A DNA stretch of 9,924 bases, from the NCBI GenBank assembly GCA_964556675.1, contig CAZKYN010000118.1, positions 1 through 9,924 on the forward strand, given 5' to 3'. This document shows positions 1 to 5,056 of this stretch, piece by piece. Every line of letters starts with the position of its first letter. The first letter of the stretch is position 1. The notes under the pieces were generated by a model. That model was not told the origin of the DNA. It made no database searches and saw only the letters and a list, made by a program, of their open reading frames with translations. Source of the stretch: JBDKTK01 sp964556675 (GTDB taxonomy: Bacteria > Desulfobacterota > Syntrophia > Syntrophales > UBA4778). The position numbers and the translations under genes were made by a program.

Positions 1-879
1 CCCATTATTAAACAATGCAAACTCATTAGTTGAACTATTTAAAATCGTATCACGAATTGCAGAATTTACCTTTTGTCCCTCACATTCAAGATAGCTCCGT
101 GGATTGTATTTCAAAATCGAGTTTTTATATTTATTCAACACTCTTGCAACTTCGATTGTAGGTACAAATAAAACGGTTATTTCGCATTCTTTATATTTAG
201 TCTGAACACTATAACTTATCTTACTTCCTGCGTTTTTATTGCTTAAATCTATATAGATATTAAGATCTGATGCATTGAAGAAAGTTCCAGATATAACCGG
301 AAATACCAGTTCCTTGTAGCATCGTTCATGATCTATAATCTCTGTTTGATGGCCTCCTGTAAGATATTTTAGTTTTGTTTCTGATATACCATCTAGGTTT
401 GCAATAATTACGACCTTATATTTATATCTCCCAATGTCTTCTATACCTCTAATTTCTCTAATCAATTGTTTAATTTTGCCATTGTATTCATTTCCTGCCT
501 CGTCCTGTTCTTCGCCATCTAGTACTCTATTAATGTCCATTCTCAGTATTTCATCGAGTTTTATTCTCTTTGTCTCAAAATTGATTTCCGATGTTCGGAA
601 CTTGGATTGAATGAAGTATATTGTTTTTCTTTCACTATCAATGAAATAGCCGTCTATACCACCATCGTAACCCTTATCAGTTATAAATTTTTCTCTATCC
701 TCAAAGCTAAGAATTCCAAACCGAACCTTAAGAAACAAATGTATGACTGCCCTTGCCCTTGCTTGATTTGTCTTTTCAATATCATGTGCAGGAGGATTGT
801 ACTTACTCGCATGTTTAATGTCAGATTCAGCCCTGATCCTGTCTAAAACATTCAGCAGTATTGAATATTTCCCAATCAT
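1..879 (-). CDS. AIPR-family abortive-infection protein, N-terminal half (3' end outside window)
   Basis: Seen: an open frame of 293 codons runs from an ATG at 879 through position 1 without a stop, so the gene continues past the left edge. A Shine-Dalgarno-like AGGATTAGGA lies directly upstream. Residues 71-93 hold GGID (D76), then a strand ending in Q91-S-K93, which resembles the D...QxK core of Mrr-type PD-(D/E)xK nucleases. Residues 257-293 hold a Lys-Tyr-Asn-Pro-Arg-Ser-Tyr-Leu stretch, then VNSAIRDTIL and FALFNNG. This is the conserved start of the AIPR domain, whose hallmark includes an N-x-R-x-(F/Y)-L block, VN and FNNG. Known: AIPR proteins were named from lactococcal abortive phage infection, and some have endonuclease-like N-termini. 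Inferred: a stand-alone defence effector that may cut nucleic acid. The adjoining integrase remnant and AT-rich composition suggest horizontal acquisition. Family call is good. Nuclease activity is a hypothesis. Confidence 0.8.
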   Translation of the reverse strand, partial: MIGKYSILLNVLDRIRAESDIKHASKYNPPAHDIEKTNQARARAVIHLFLKVRFGILSFEDREKFITDKGYDGGIDGYFIDSERKTIYFIQSKFRTSEINFETKRIKLDEILRMDINRVLDGEEQDEAGNEYNGKIKQLIREIRGIEDIGRYKYKVVIIANLDGISETKLKYLTGGHQTEIIDHERCYKELVFPVISGTFFNASDLNIYIDLSNKNAGSKISYSVQTKYKECEITVLFVPTIEVARVLNKYKNSILKYNPRSYLECEGQKVNSAIRDTILNSSTNEFALFNNG

Positions 880-927
880 TTCCTAATCCTTTTCATTTCA
901 ATTTATCGGAAACTTTAGTTCAGAATT

Positions 928-1194
928 TTAGAATTTCTTGGTCAATTCTTTTCCCGAATATTTATTTCTTGTACTCTCGTACATTTCTCTGAGATCATTA
1001 CTCTCAATCTGAAAATATCTTTCAAATGCTTTGTTTGTACTATGCATGGTCGCTTTCTTTATCTGTTCCGGAGAATACTCGTTGCGTAAAGCTTTGGCCG
1101 AACTATGTCTTGTGCCTCCATACAAATCAACGCCTGTGATTCCAAGATTCAGACACGCCTTTACCCACCAGTCGTGAATAAATAACAATATCAA
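928..1194 (-). pseudogene. Tyrosine recombinase/phage integrase, C-terminal remnant
   Basis: Seen: about 88 codons encode only the end of a tyrosine recombinase catalytic domain. They contain YGGTRHS (the box II Arg, R29, followed by His), a conserved SPEQIKKATMHS segment with H51, and FERYF with Y60. H51 and Y60 are nine residues apart, as in integrases (histidine/tryptophan, then nucleophilic tyrosine). The first catalytic Arg, the Lys hairpin and the whole N-terminal core-binding domain are absent. The only start is a TTG at 1194 with an in-frame TAA just before it and no Shine-Dalgarno. The 100 bases upstream hold no integrase-like sequence in any minus frame. Inferred: a 5'-deleted integrase left after a rearrangement, and not a functional gene. 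It ends 48 bases upstream of the AIPR start, so the two probably came in on the same element. Box II has Gly where canonical enzymes have His, which may be normal for this subfamily. Confidence 0.82.
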
Positions 1195-1214
1195 TTATCA
1201 TCGACTCCCGCGGT

Positions 1215-1233
1215 ACTTATAATTTCAATAAGT
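1215..1233. repeat. Inverted repeat at integrase breakpoint
   Basis: ACTTAT and ATAAGT are separated by 7 bases, between the lipoprotein stop and the truncated end of the integrase remnant. There is no T-tract on either side, so it is a poor terminator. It may be a leftover of the element's end, or chance. Confidence 0.3.
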
Positions 1234-1290
1234 GGCAGTTATTCGGGGGTCATGCCGGGGTCAATCCGGTTTGCCTCTTTTTTAGAATTG

Positions 1291-2028
1291 CTACTTTTCG
1301 GACGCGGGAATGCTATGTGACTTCTCCATACCCGCGATTTGCTTCTTTTGATACTCTTTAAGTTTAGCTTTCAGATCAGGTAAAGCTTCTTTCATAATGC
1401 TTTTCAGGAGACTGTCATAGAGAAAATCTGATTTCAGAGCATATAAAATAGAGACTTTATCATCAGCTTTCAGATAATTTTTTTCCCAAATTACCTCATC
1501 AGTTTTTTGATCAACGAGTTTCAAATTCAATTGCAGCTGGTTTTCAACATAGGCTGAAGGCAGACCAATAAACCAAAGAAGGGGGCCTTCTACAGAAAGC
1601 CCATACGTTATCAGCTTGCAATTATATTTCGTGGATTCGATTTTTCCTCTAAGAATAAAGTCACCATCTCCTGGCTTGTATGTGAAGAACACTTCCTTAA
1701 AAATACTTGAATTATGGAGCTCTTCAGCAACAGCCTTTGCGAAATCTTCGTTCGGTCGAAAGATCCATTGACCACTCATGCAATGCAAATTAGCTCCTTC
1801 GGGCGTATTAAAATCCTGCCAACCAAATGGCATGAGCGGTATTAAATACATTAAAATGGCATTACTGTTTTCGTTCAACCTTTGATCGGAAAAAGGAGGG
1901 ACGGCTACGGTTTTGTTTATTACAGGAGTTTCTTTTACAAAAGGTTCGGATTTATATGTCCATGCTCTTGGACTGGAGCAACCGAAACACAAGATGATCA
2001 GAGCGAATACAAAAAACAACTTCCTCAT
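1291..2028 (-). CDS. Putative outer-membrane lipoprotein of unknown function
   Basis: Seen: 245 residues from the ATG at 2028. A TTG five codons earlier (2043) is possible, but the ATG gives a compact signal peptide (MRK, then a hydrophobic run) ending at Cys17 in CFGC-SS. The lipobox is imperfect, with Cys at -3 and Phe at -2. Ser at +2 would direct the protein to the outer membrane by the usual Lol rule. A VAVPPFSDQR strand (41-50), a MPFGWQDF region (66-73) and a conserved-looking PLLWFIGLPSAY segment (149-160) follow. The C-terminal 30 residues are charged and helical. A run of G bases about 8 bases before the ATG may serve as a weak ribosome site. I do not recognise a characterised homologue. 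The VAV-PF-D opening resembles many envelope lipoproteins that bind partners. A monocistronic unit is likely, because a sigma70-like promoter lies directly upstream. Confidence 0.78.
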   Translation of the reverse strand: MRKLFFVFALIILCFGCSSPRAWTYKSEPFVKETPVINKTVAVPPFSDQRLNENSNAILMYLIPLMPFGWQDFNTPEGANLHCMSGQWIFRPNEDFAKAVAEELHNSSIFKEVFFTYKPGDGDFILRGKIESTKYNCKLITYGLSVEGPLLWFIGLPSAYVENQLQLNLKLVDQKTDEVIWEKNYLKADDKVSILYALKSDFLYDSLLKSIMKEALPDLKAKLKEYQKKQIAGMEKSHSIPASEK

Positions 2029-2061
2029 GAAACAGACCCCCAAAATGTGACGTGTTTCAGG

Positions 2062-2090
2062 ATTTGTACCAGCAAAGCAGGAATTGTCAA
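2062..2090 (-). promoter_or_regulatory. Sigma70-type promoter for the lipoprotein gene
   Basis: Read on the minus strand, a perfect -35 TTGACA (2090-2085) is followed after 16 bases by TACAAA (2068-2063), which matches 4 of 6 -10 positions. Transcription would begin near 2055, about 27 bases before the ATG at 2028. Seen directly; activity is inferred. Confidence 0.5.
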
Positions 2091-2305
2091 TTGATTTAAA
2101 ATTTCGTTTTACTTATCGGACCTGTATGGAGAAGGGAAAATCCTCAAACCCCGCGTACATTATAAATCCAACGAAAATCGAACCACACAGGCGCAAAATT
2201 TAAATCAAAGGTTACGCATGTAGACGCTGCAGCGGAGCATTTCCGGACGCGGTTCCCGGACTGCCCTTTCGATTGTGATGATTCGATAACGTTTTAAGTC
2301 TTGGT
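2091..2305. other. Divergent intergenic region, no gene seen
   Basis: This stretch separates the minus-strand lipoprotein promoter from the plus-strand sigma54-like site. No credible coding frame was found. It holds two short direct repeats: TTCGAT at 2268-2273 and 2282-2287, and TTCCGGAC / TTCCCGGAC at 2241-2261. These lie 20 to 70 bases upstream of the sigma54-like element and could be activator sites, but nothing identifies a regulator. Confidence 0.35.
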
Positions 2306-2322
2306 CAGGTACATCTATTGCA
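2306..2322 (+). promoter_or_regulatory. Candidate sigma54 (-24/-12) promoter
   Basis: The sequence CAGGTACATCTATTGCA fits the sigma54 pattern YTGGCACGNNNNTTGCW. The invariant GG (2308-2309) and GC (2320-2321) have exactly the right spacing, AC follows GG, and the TTGCA block is perfect. T, C and G of the first half-site deviate. Transcription would start near 2333, giving a leader of about 65 bases before the ATG at 2398. No sigma54 activator gene is in the window. Confidence 0.5.
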
Positions 2323-2345
2323 TAAATCCCTCTAATGGAATACAG

Positions 2346-2362
2346 CGGGAACATTTTTCCCG
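2346..2362 (+). promoter_or_regulatory. Leader hairpin before the 190-residue protein
   Basis: CGGGAA and TTCCCG form a perfect 6-bp stem around a 5-base loop, in the predicted 5' leader 36 bases upstream of the start. A second pairing, GGAAC (2348-2352) with GTTCC (2368-2372), is mutually exclusive with it. No T-tract follows directly, so it is not an obvious terminator. Its role is unknown. Confidence 0.3.
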
Positions 2363-2397
2363 TTTGGGTTCCATTTCGTGTCTTTTAGGAGGAAGGA

Positions 2398-2970
2398 ATG
2401 ATCATTGATGGCGTAGGCGGGTATTATCCTCAAGTCAATCGGACAAGTAACGTGAATACATCATCGGCGGCAACGGCCGGGAGGAGTGCCGTTGACACGG
2501 TATCTTTTTCACCAAAAGCGCTCCTGACCGGTTTATCGGCACAGTTCATGGGAGGCGCCGGCGCCGACGGGGTCATAACCCTGGATGAGATAAGGGCTTT
2601 TCGCGACACGGCGGTCGGGTTAACGCAAACCCAGCTTCAGAATACAGTAAATAATCTAAATATCAACGCGTCCGGACGGCTTAACATAGATATAGATCCG
2701 TACAATAAAGTAATTGTTTCGGGGGGCACTGCTGAAGAAAATTCCGCCCTTGCGGCGGCCTTGCAGGAAAACGACCGGTTCATATCTGCCTGGAACGCAG
2801 CTTCAGGCACATCCTCTTTGCTGGCTGCCGCCGAAGCATCTGTGCCGTTTCAGAATGCCTATTGTTTAGACCAGAAAAGAGCCGTGGACCAATATAGCCG
2901 GCTTTTCAATAAAGATTGGCATTTCAAAATGTATTTTGAAGACGGCGGAATTGGATATTCTGTGACGTAG
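2398..2970 (+). CDS. Unknown 190-residue protein with degenerate EF-hand-like loop and FlgM-like motif
   Basis: Seen: the ATG at 2398 is preceded by a strong AGGAGG (2387-2392). There is no signal peptide or membrane segment. The first 32 residues are low-complexity, rich in Ser, Thr, Asn and Ala. Residues 33-42 read DTVSFSPKAL, similar to the D-x-V-x-(L/F)-S short motif at the head of flagellar anti-sigma factor FlgM and related flagellar proteins. Residues 53-64 (GAGADGVITLDE) fit an EF-hand loop at positions 5, 6, 8 and 12, but positions 1 and 3 are Gly instead of Asp, so calcium binding is doubtful. The C-terminus has an Ala-rich helical stretch (115-150) and an aromatic tail. The upstream sigma54-like promoter, a class often used for flagellar genes, fits a motility link, but this is weak inference. 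I do not recognise a named family. Two-thirds of the protein is unexplained. Confidence 0.75.
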   Translation: MIIDGVGGYYPQVNRTSNVNTSSAATAGRSAVDTVSFSPKALLTGLSAQFMGGAGADGVITLDEIRAFRDTAVGLTQTQLQNTVNNLNINASGRLNIDIDPYNKVIVSGGTAEENSALAAALQENDRFISAWNAASGTSSLLAAAEASVPFQNAYCLDQKRAVDQYSRLFNKDWHFKMYFEDGGIGYSVT

Positions 2971-2971
2971 T

Positions 2972-3000
2972 TTGACACGGCCGACCGCCGGAGTTATATG
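2972..3000 (+). promoter_or_regulatory. Sigma70-type promoter for the methyltransferase
   Basis: A perfect TTGACA (2972-2977) and TATATG (2995-3000, 4 of 6) are separated by the ideal 17 bases. It begins two bases after the stop of the preceding gene, and its predicted start near 3007 lies about 22 bases before the ATG at 3029. The methyltransferase can therefore be expressed independently of the upstream gene. Confidence 0.6.
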
Positions 3001-3028
3001 AGAGCGAATTTGGAACTGGAAGAGACCT

Positions 3029-3637
3029 ATGGATGAGGAAATAATTCGGCGCAAGTTCAGCAAAAAATATATCGCGGATGATATCACCTTCAAAATGGGA
3101 ATTGATATCCGCTTCACCGATCATTTAGCATCCCGTTTTAAAAACAGGATTGTTTTGGAGACCTGCACAGGCGGTGGTTTTAGTACCATATCTCTGGCTA
3201 AATATGCCGAACATGTCTATAGCTTTGAAATAGATGGAAAACGGATGAAAGACTCAATAAGTAATGCAGAGATTGCTGATATTCGAGAAAAAGTTACATT
3301 TATAAACGATGATATATTAAATGCAAAAGAATATGATTTTATAAAGATTATAGACTCCTCCTATATTGACCCGGATTGGGCGGTTACCGGCCCCGACCAT
3401 ACTTATAAGTTCATCAATTCAAATACACAGCCGCCATCGGATGTATTATTTTCATTTATATTCAATATCACTCGGAATATAACATTAATTCAGCCGCCAT
3501 TTATAGACAGATCAGAATTTTTAGACCTTCCGAAACACGAATGCGAATCTCTATACATGAATAACAACCTCGAACTCTATTGCCTGCATTTTGGATCATT
3601 AAAATATCAAAATGGAGATACCAGGTTCTCAGTTTGA
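3029..3637 (+). CDS. TGS1-like SAM-dependent methyltransferase (RNA cap guanine-N2 methyltransferase family)
   Basis: Seen: 202 residues, ATG at 3029 with GGAAGAG (3018-3024) as ribosome site. It has a class I Rossmann fold: SAM-binding motif I LETCTGGGFST (43-53), the acidic end of strand 2 in SFEID (65-69), NDD (93-95), and a catalytic motif IV IDPDW (113-117) followed by GPDHTYKF. A final LELYCLHFG strand follows. Known: eukaryotic TGS1 enzymes trimethylate snRNA caps and carry a DPPW motif. Bacterial homologues of this size exist and are usually annotated only by fold. Inferred: since bacteria lack such caps, the substrate is likely another RNA, a nucleotide or a small molecule. Asp116 in place of the usual second Pro is notable. 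The coding sequence is more AT-rich than its neighbour upstream, which hints at separate ancestry. Family call is good, substrate unknown. Confidence 0.8.
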   Translation: MDEEIIRRKFSKKYIADDITFKMGIDIRFTDHLASRFKNRIVLETCTGGGFSTISLAKYAEHVYSFEIDGKRMKDSISNAEIADIREKVTFINDDILNAKEYDFIKIIDSSYIDPDWAVTGPDHTYKFINSNTQPPSDVLFSFIFNITRNITLIQPPFIDRSEFLDLPKHECESLYMNNNLELYCLHFGSLKYQNGDTRFSV

Positions 3638-3712
3638 AATTACGCATTTTCATTTTTGAGTATTAAAATACGTTGATTTAGCCCTGATAAATTGATATTT
3701 CTTCTTCACCAA

Positions 3713-3782
3713 AGCGGCGAGTTAATAAGCTTACTTGCTCCGCTATATAAATGTGCTAAAGAGCGGTGTGATAATGGAAATG
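3713..3782 (+). promoter_or_regulatory. Structured leader with alternating complementary segments (attenuator-like)
   Basis: Four short segments alternate: AGCGG (3713-3717), CCGCT (3740-3744), AGCGG (3762-3766), CCGCT (3786-3790). Segment 1 with 2 forms a longer hairpin (five pairs, a two-base bulge, then four more pairs including one G-T). Segment 2 can instead pair with 3, and 3 with 4. Segment 4 is part of the 5' arm of the terminator that follows. This is the logic of an attenuator or riboswitch. No known riboswitch consensus was recognised. The paired words are only five bases long, so chance is possible. Confidence 0.35.
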
Positions 3783-3815
3783 AGCCCGCTGTCTTTGGCA
3801 CGGGCTTTTTGTTTG
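3783..3815 (+). terminator. Intrinsic terminator upstream of the small CDS
   Basis: AGCCCG (3783-3788) pairs with CGGGCT (3801-3806). Inside, TGTC pairs with GGCA around a TTT loop with one bulged C, giving about 10 pairs, followed by TTTTTGTTTG. It lies about 145 bases after the methyltransferase stop and 13 bases before the SD of the next gene. It could end the methyltransferase transcript, end a small RNA, or act as the off-state of a regulated leader. Confidence 0.75.
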
Positions 3816-3838
3816 TTATAATTAAAGGAGGATTATAC

Positions 3839-4102
3839 TTGCCAGTAAGCAAAAGGGATAGACTCCCGGACGATCACCCGATTTCCCGCGGGCTAATCGT
3901 TTTCGGCGCGAAGCGACCAAAATCTTTAACGAAGCCCTCAACAACCGAGGGATCTTCTGCCGGCGGGCAGCAGCTGCCGGACGAAGATCAAATCAGGCTG
4001 CACAATCTCAACGAGAAGTGGCTGGAAGAAAAAATAAAAGAAGCGAACATGCCGTTTCAGAAGTCGGAGTCCACTTCTCCCCAAAATACCGAAAAGAGTT
4101 AA
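3839..4102 (+). CDS. Small hydrophilic protein of unknown function (87 residues)
   Basis: Seen: the start is taken as TTG at 3839 because a perfect AAAGGAGG (3824-3831) sits 7 bases upstream. The frame is open further upstream, but that part runs through an intrinsic terminator and has no ribosome site. The protein begins MPVSKRDRLP and has a basic N-terminal third. A Ser/Thr/Gly linker follows (about 32-45), then an amphipathic charged helix around residues 47-70 (with NEKWLEEKIKEAN) and a polar tail. There is no signal peptide, membrane segment or Cys. No family recognised. Base composition and codon use (GC-rich third positions in places) and the strong ribosome site support a real gene. 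It is followed by a mini-ORF with a near-copy of its translation start. Confidence 0.6.
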   Translation: MPVSKRDRLPDDHPISRGLIVFGAKRPKSLTKPSTTEGSSAGGQQLPDEDQIRLHNLNEKWLEEKIKEANMPFQKSESTSPQNTEKS

Positions 4103-4192
4103 GCAGCGCATTCTTTGGATTAACGAGACGGCGTCTTTGAGGTCCATACCACCCCTATTTATTCGGCTTTTCCAGCTAAGGAGGTTATAATT

Positions 4193-4237
4193 ATGCCGGT
4201 TATCCGGCGGGGTGTGCAGGGCGAGACTAAATTATAA
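4193..4237 (+). CDS. 14-residue mini-ORF with duplicated MPV start
   Basis: ATG at 4193 has a strong AAGGAGG (4178-4184) 8 bases upstream and encodes MPVIRRGVQGETKL before TAA. The initiation region resembles that of the 87-residue gene: AAGGAGG, a TTATA-containing spacer, then a start codon followed by CC-n-GT, giving Met-Pro-Val in both. It may be a leader peptide, a real microprotein, or the truncated start of a decayed second copy of the small gene. A terminator follows 14 bases after the stop. Confidence 0.35.
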   Translation: MPVIRRGVQGETKL

Positions 4238-4251
4238 AAAATAATACAGAA

Positions 4252-4299
4252 TCCAGTGGTCACTCATATCAGGAGGCGACCACTGGACAGACTTTTTTT
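4252..4299. terminator. Bidirectional intrinsic terminator between convergent genes
   Basis: TCCAGTGGTC (4252-4261) and GACCACTGGA (4278-4287) form a perfect 10-bp stem with a 16-base loop. On the plus strand seven T follow at 4293-4299, five bases after the stem. On the minus strand the stem is followed by a T-rich tail (4231-4250). It thus suits both the small plus-strand genes and the minus-strand secreted-protein gene. The loop contains AGGAGG, a Shine-Dalgarno word, with no start codon suitably placed. Confidence 0.75.
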
Positions 4300-4354
4300 C
4301 ATGGCAGGGGAAGGAATATGAAATACTCTGATTCCAGAATGTTCAGACTCCCTT

Positions 4355-4852
4355 TCAAATATCATTCGAACCTTTTTGGGCCGCATCCTTTATGAATTTC
4401 TTGAATTTATGGGATCGTAAAGTAAGTACGGAGGATTCCAAATCAATATATCTCGTGATCTCCAGCTTTCCCAGACGATCCTTCATTTCACATTCCGTTT
4501 GCCTGAACGATGCGCCCATCGCATTTGCCACCCTGCTGCCCTTGCATTTCAATTTTGGGTACTTCGCTTTCACAGCCCTGAGGATTTTATCAAAATCATT
4601 TGGATCGAAGAAAAACGTAAAATCCTCGAGTTTGTCCTGATCATCAAACCTCGGTCTGATTTCTGAGAACTGACTTGGTACTCCTCCGATAGTAAAATTC
4701 TTCAGCGGCAAAGGCCCAACCTTCGTTTCCACTTCGGCTTTGTTCATGCCCAACCGTAAACCTTTTATCTCTATATCCTGGCAAAGCGCTGAATTTAATG
4801 GAAGAATGAATCCCAGCAAAGCAATCGCGTATAATGATCTTGTCCTCTTCAT
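4355..4852 (-). CDS. Secreted/periplasmic protein of unknown function
   Basis: Seen: 165 residues from ATG at 4852, with AGGAGAT (4861-4867) 8 bases upstream. The N-terminus MKRTR plus a hydrophobic stretch to about residue 24 (NSALC, then QD) is a Sec signal peptide. The mature part starts with IKGLRLGMNKAEVETKVG (29-46). This is a short strand-turn-helix opening seen in many small periplasmic proteins and reminiscent of BamE/SmpA-like repeats, where G-M-(S/N)-x-x-(E/Q)-V is common. Cys103 and Cys121 are the only cysteines in the mature part and could form a disulfide. No specific function recognised. It lies on the same strand as, and 204 bases downstream of, the sensor kinase gene, and probably has its own promoter, since the gap is long. 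The bidirectional terminator follows its stop. Confidence 0.75.
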   Translation of the reverse strand: MKRTRSLYAIALLGFILPLNSALCQDIEIKGLRLGMNKAEVETKVGPLPLKNFTIGGVPSQFSEIRPRFDDQDKLEDFTFFFDPNDFDKILRAVKAKYPKLKCKGSRVANAMGASFRQTECEMKDRLGKLEITRYIDLESSVLTLRSHKFKKFIKDAAQKGSNDI

Positions 4853-4867
4853 CGGTCTAAATCTCCT

Positions 4868-5056
4868 GTATCAAACTTACCCCGGGCTTTCTATGCAGTC
4901 CCTTTCAGATTATCATAATGGTTTTTCTATTTGTGACTTTATGTCTTTCGACAAGGTCCACGTTGCCGTTTTTCATACGGTTCAGCAATTTCCCATTTCG
5001 ATCTTTACAGATAATGGACCTGACTGGTCAGGAATATATGCAATGCTCGGGGAATT
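4868..5056 (-). other. Intergenic region upstream of the secreted-protein gene
   Basis: No coding frame is credible here. On the minus strand a -10-like TATGATAAT lies about 30 to 40 bases before the ribosome site, but no good -35 partner was found. A tight inverted repeat CCTGAC/GTCAGG (5019-5032, 2-base centre) lies 25 bases after the kinase stop. It lacks a T-tract, so it could be a weak transcript-end hairpin or an operator half-site pair. Confidence 0.3.

Noticed and set aside
607..846. 79-codon plus-strand frame
   Set aside because: It lies antisense inside the AIPR coding frame, which has family motifs and a ribosome site.
928..1194. The 88-codon recombinase frame as an intact small gene
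   Set aside because: Only the last part of the catalytic domain is present, with no ribosome site and a stop right before the TTG.
1882..2094. 70-codon plus-strand frame
   Set aside because: It overlaps the lipoprotein 5' end and its promoter, and has no ribosome site or recognisable features.
2866..3124. Two minus-strand frames over the gap between the 190-residue protein and the methyltransferase
   Set aside because: They run antisense to two better supported genes and across the methyltransferase promoter.
3692..3838. Upstream extension of the 87-residue small protein
   Set aside because: The frame is open but passes through an intrinsic terminator, while a perfect Shine-Dalgarno precedes the TTG at 3839.
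3938..4147. 69-codon minus-strand frame
   Set aside because: Antisense to the small plus-strand gene; no ribosome site or family signal seen.
4318..4395. 25-codon plus-strand ORF after GGGGAAGGA
   Set aside because: A fair ribosome site, but it overlaps the 3' end of the secreted-protein gene antisense and starts right after a terminator. Too little support.
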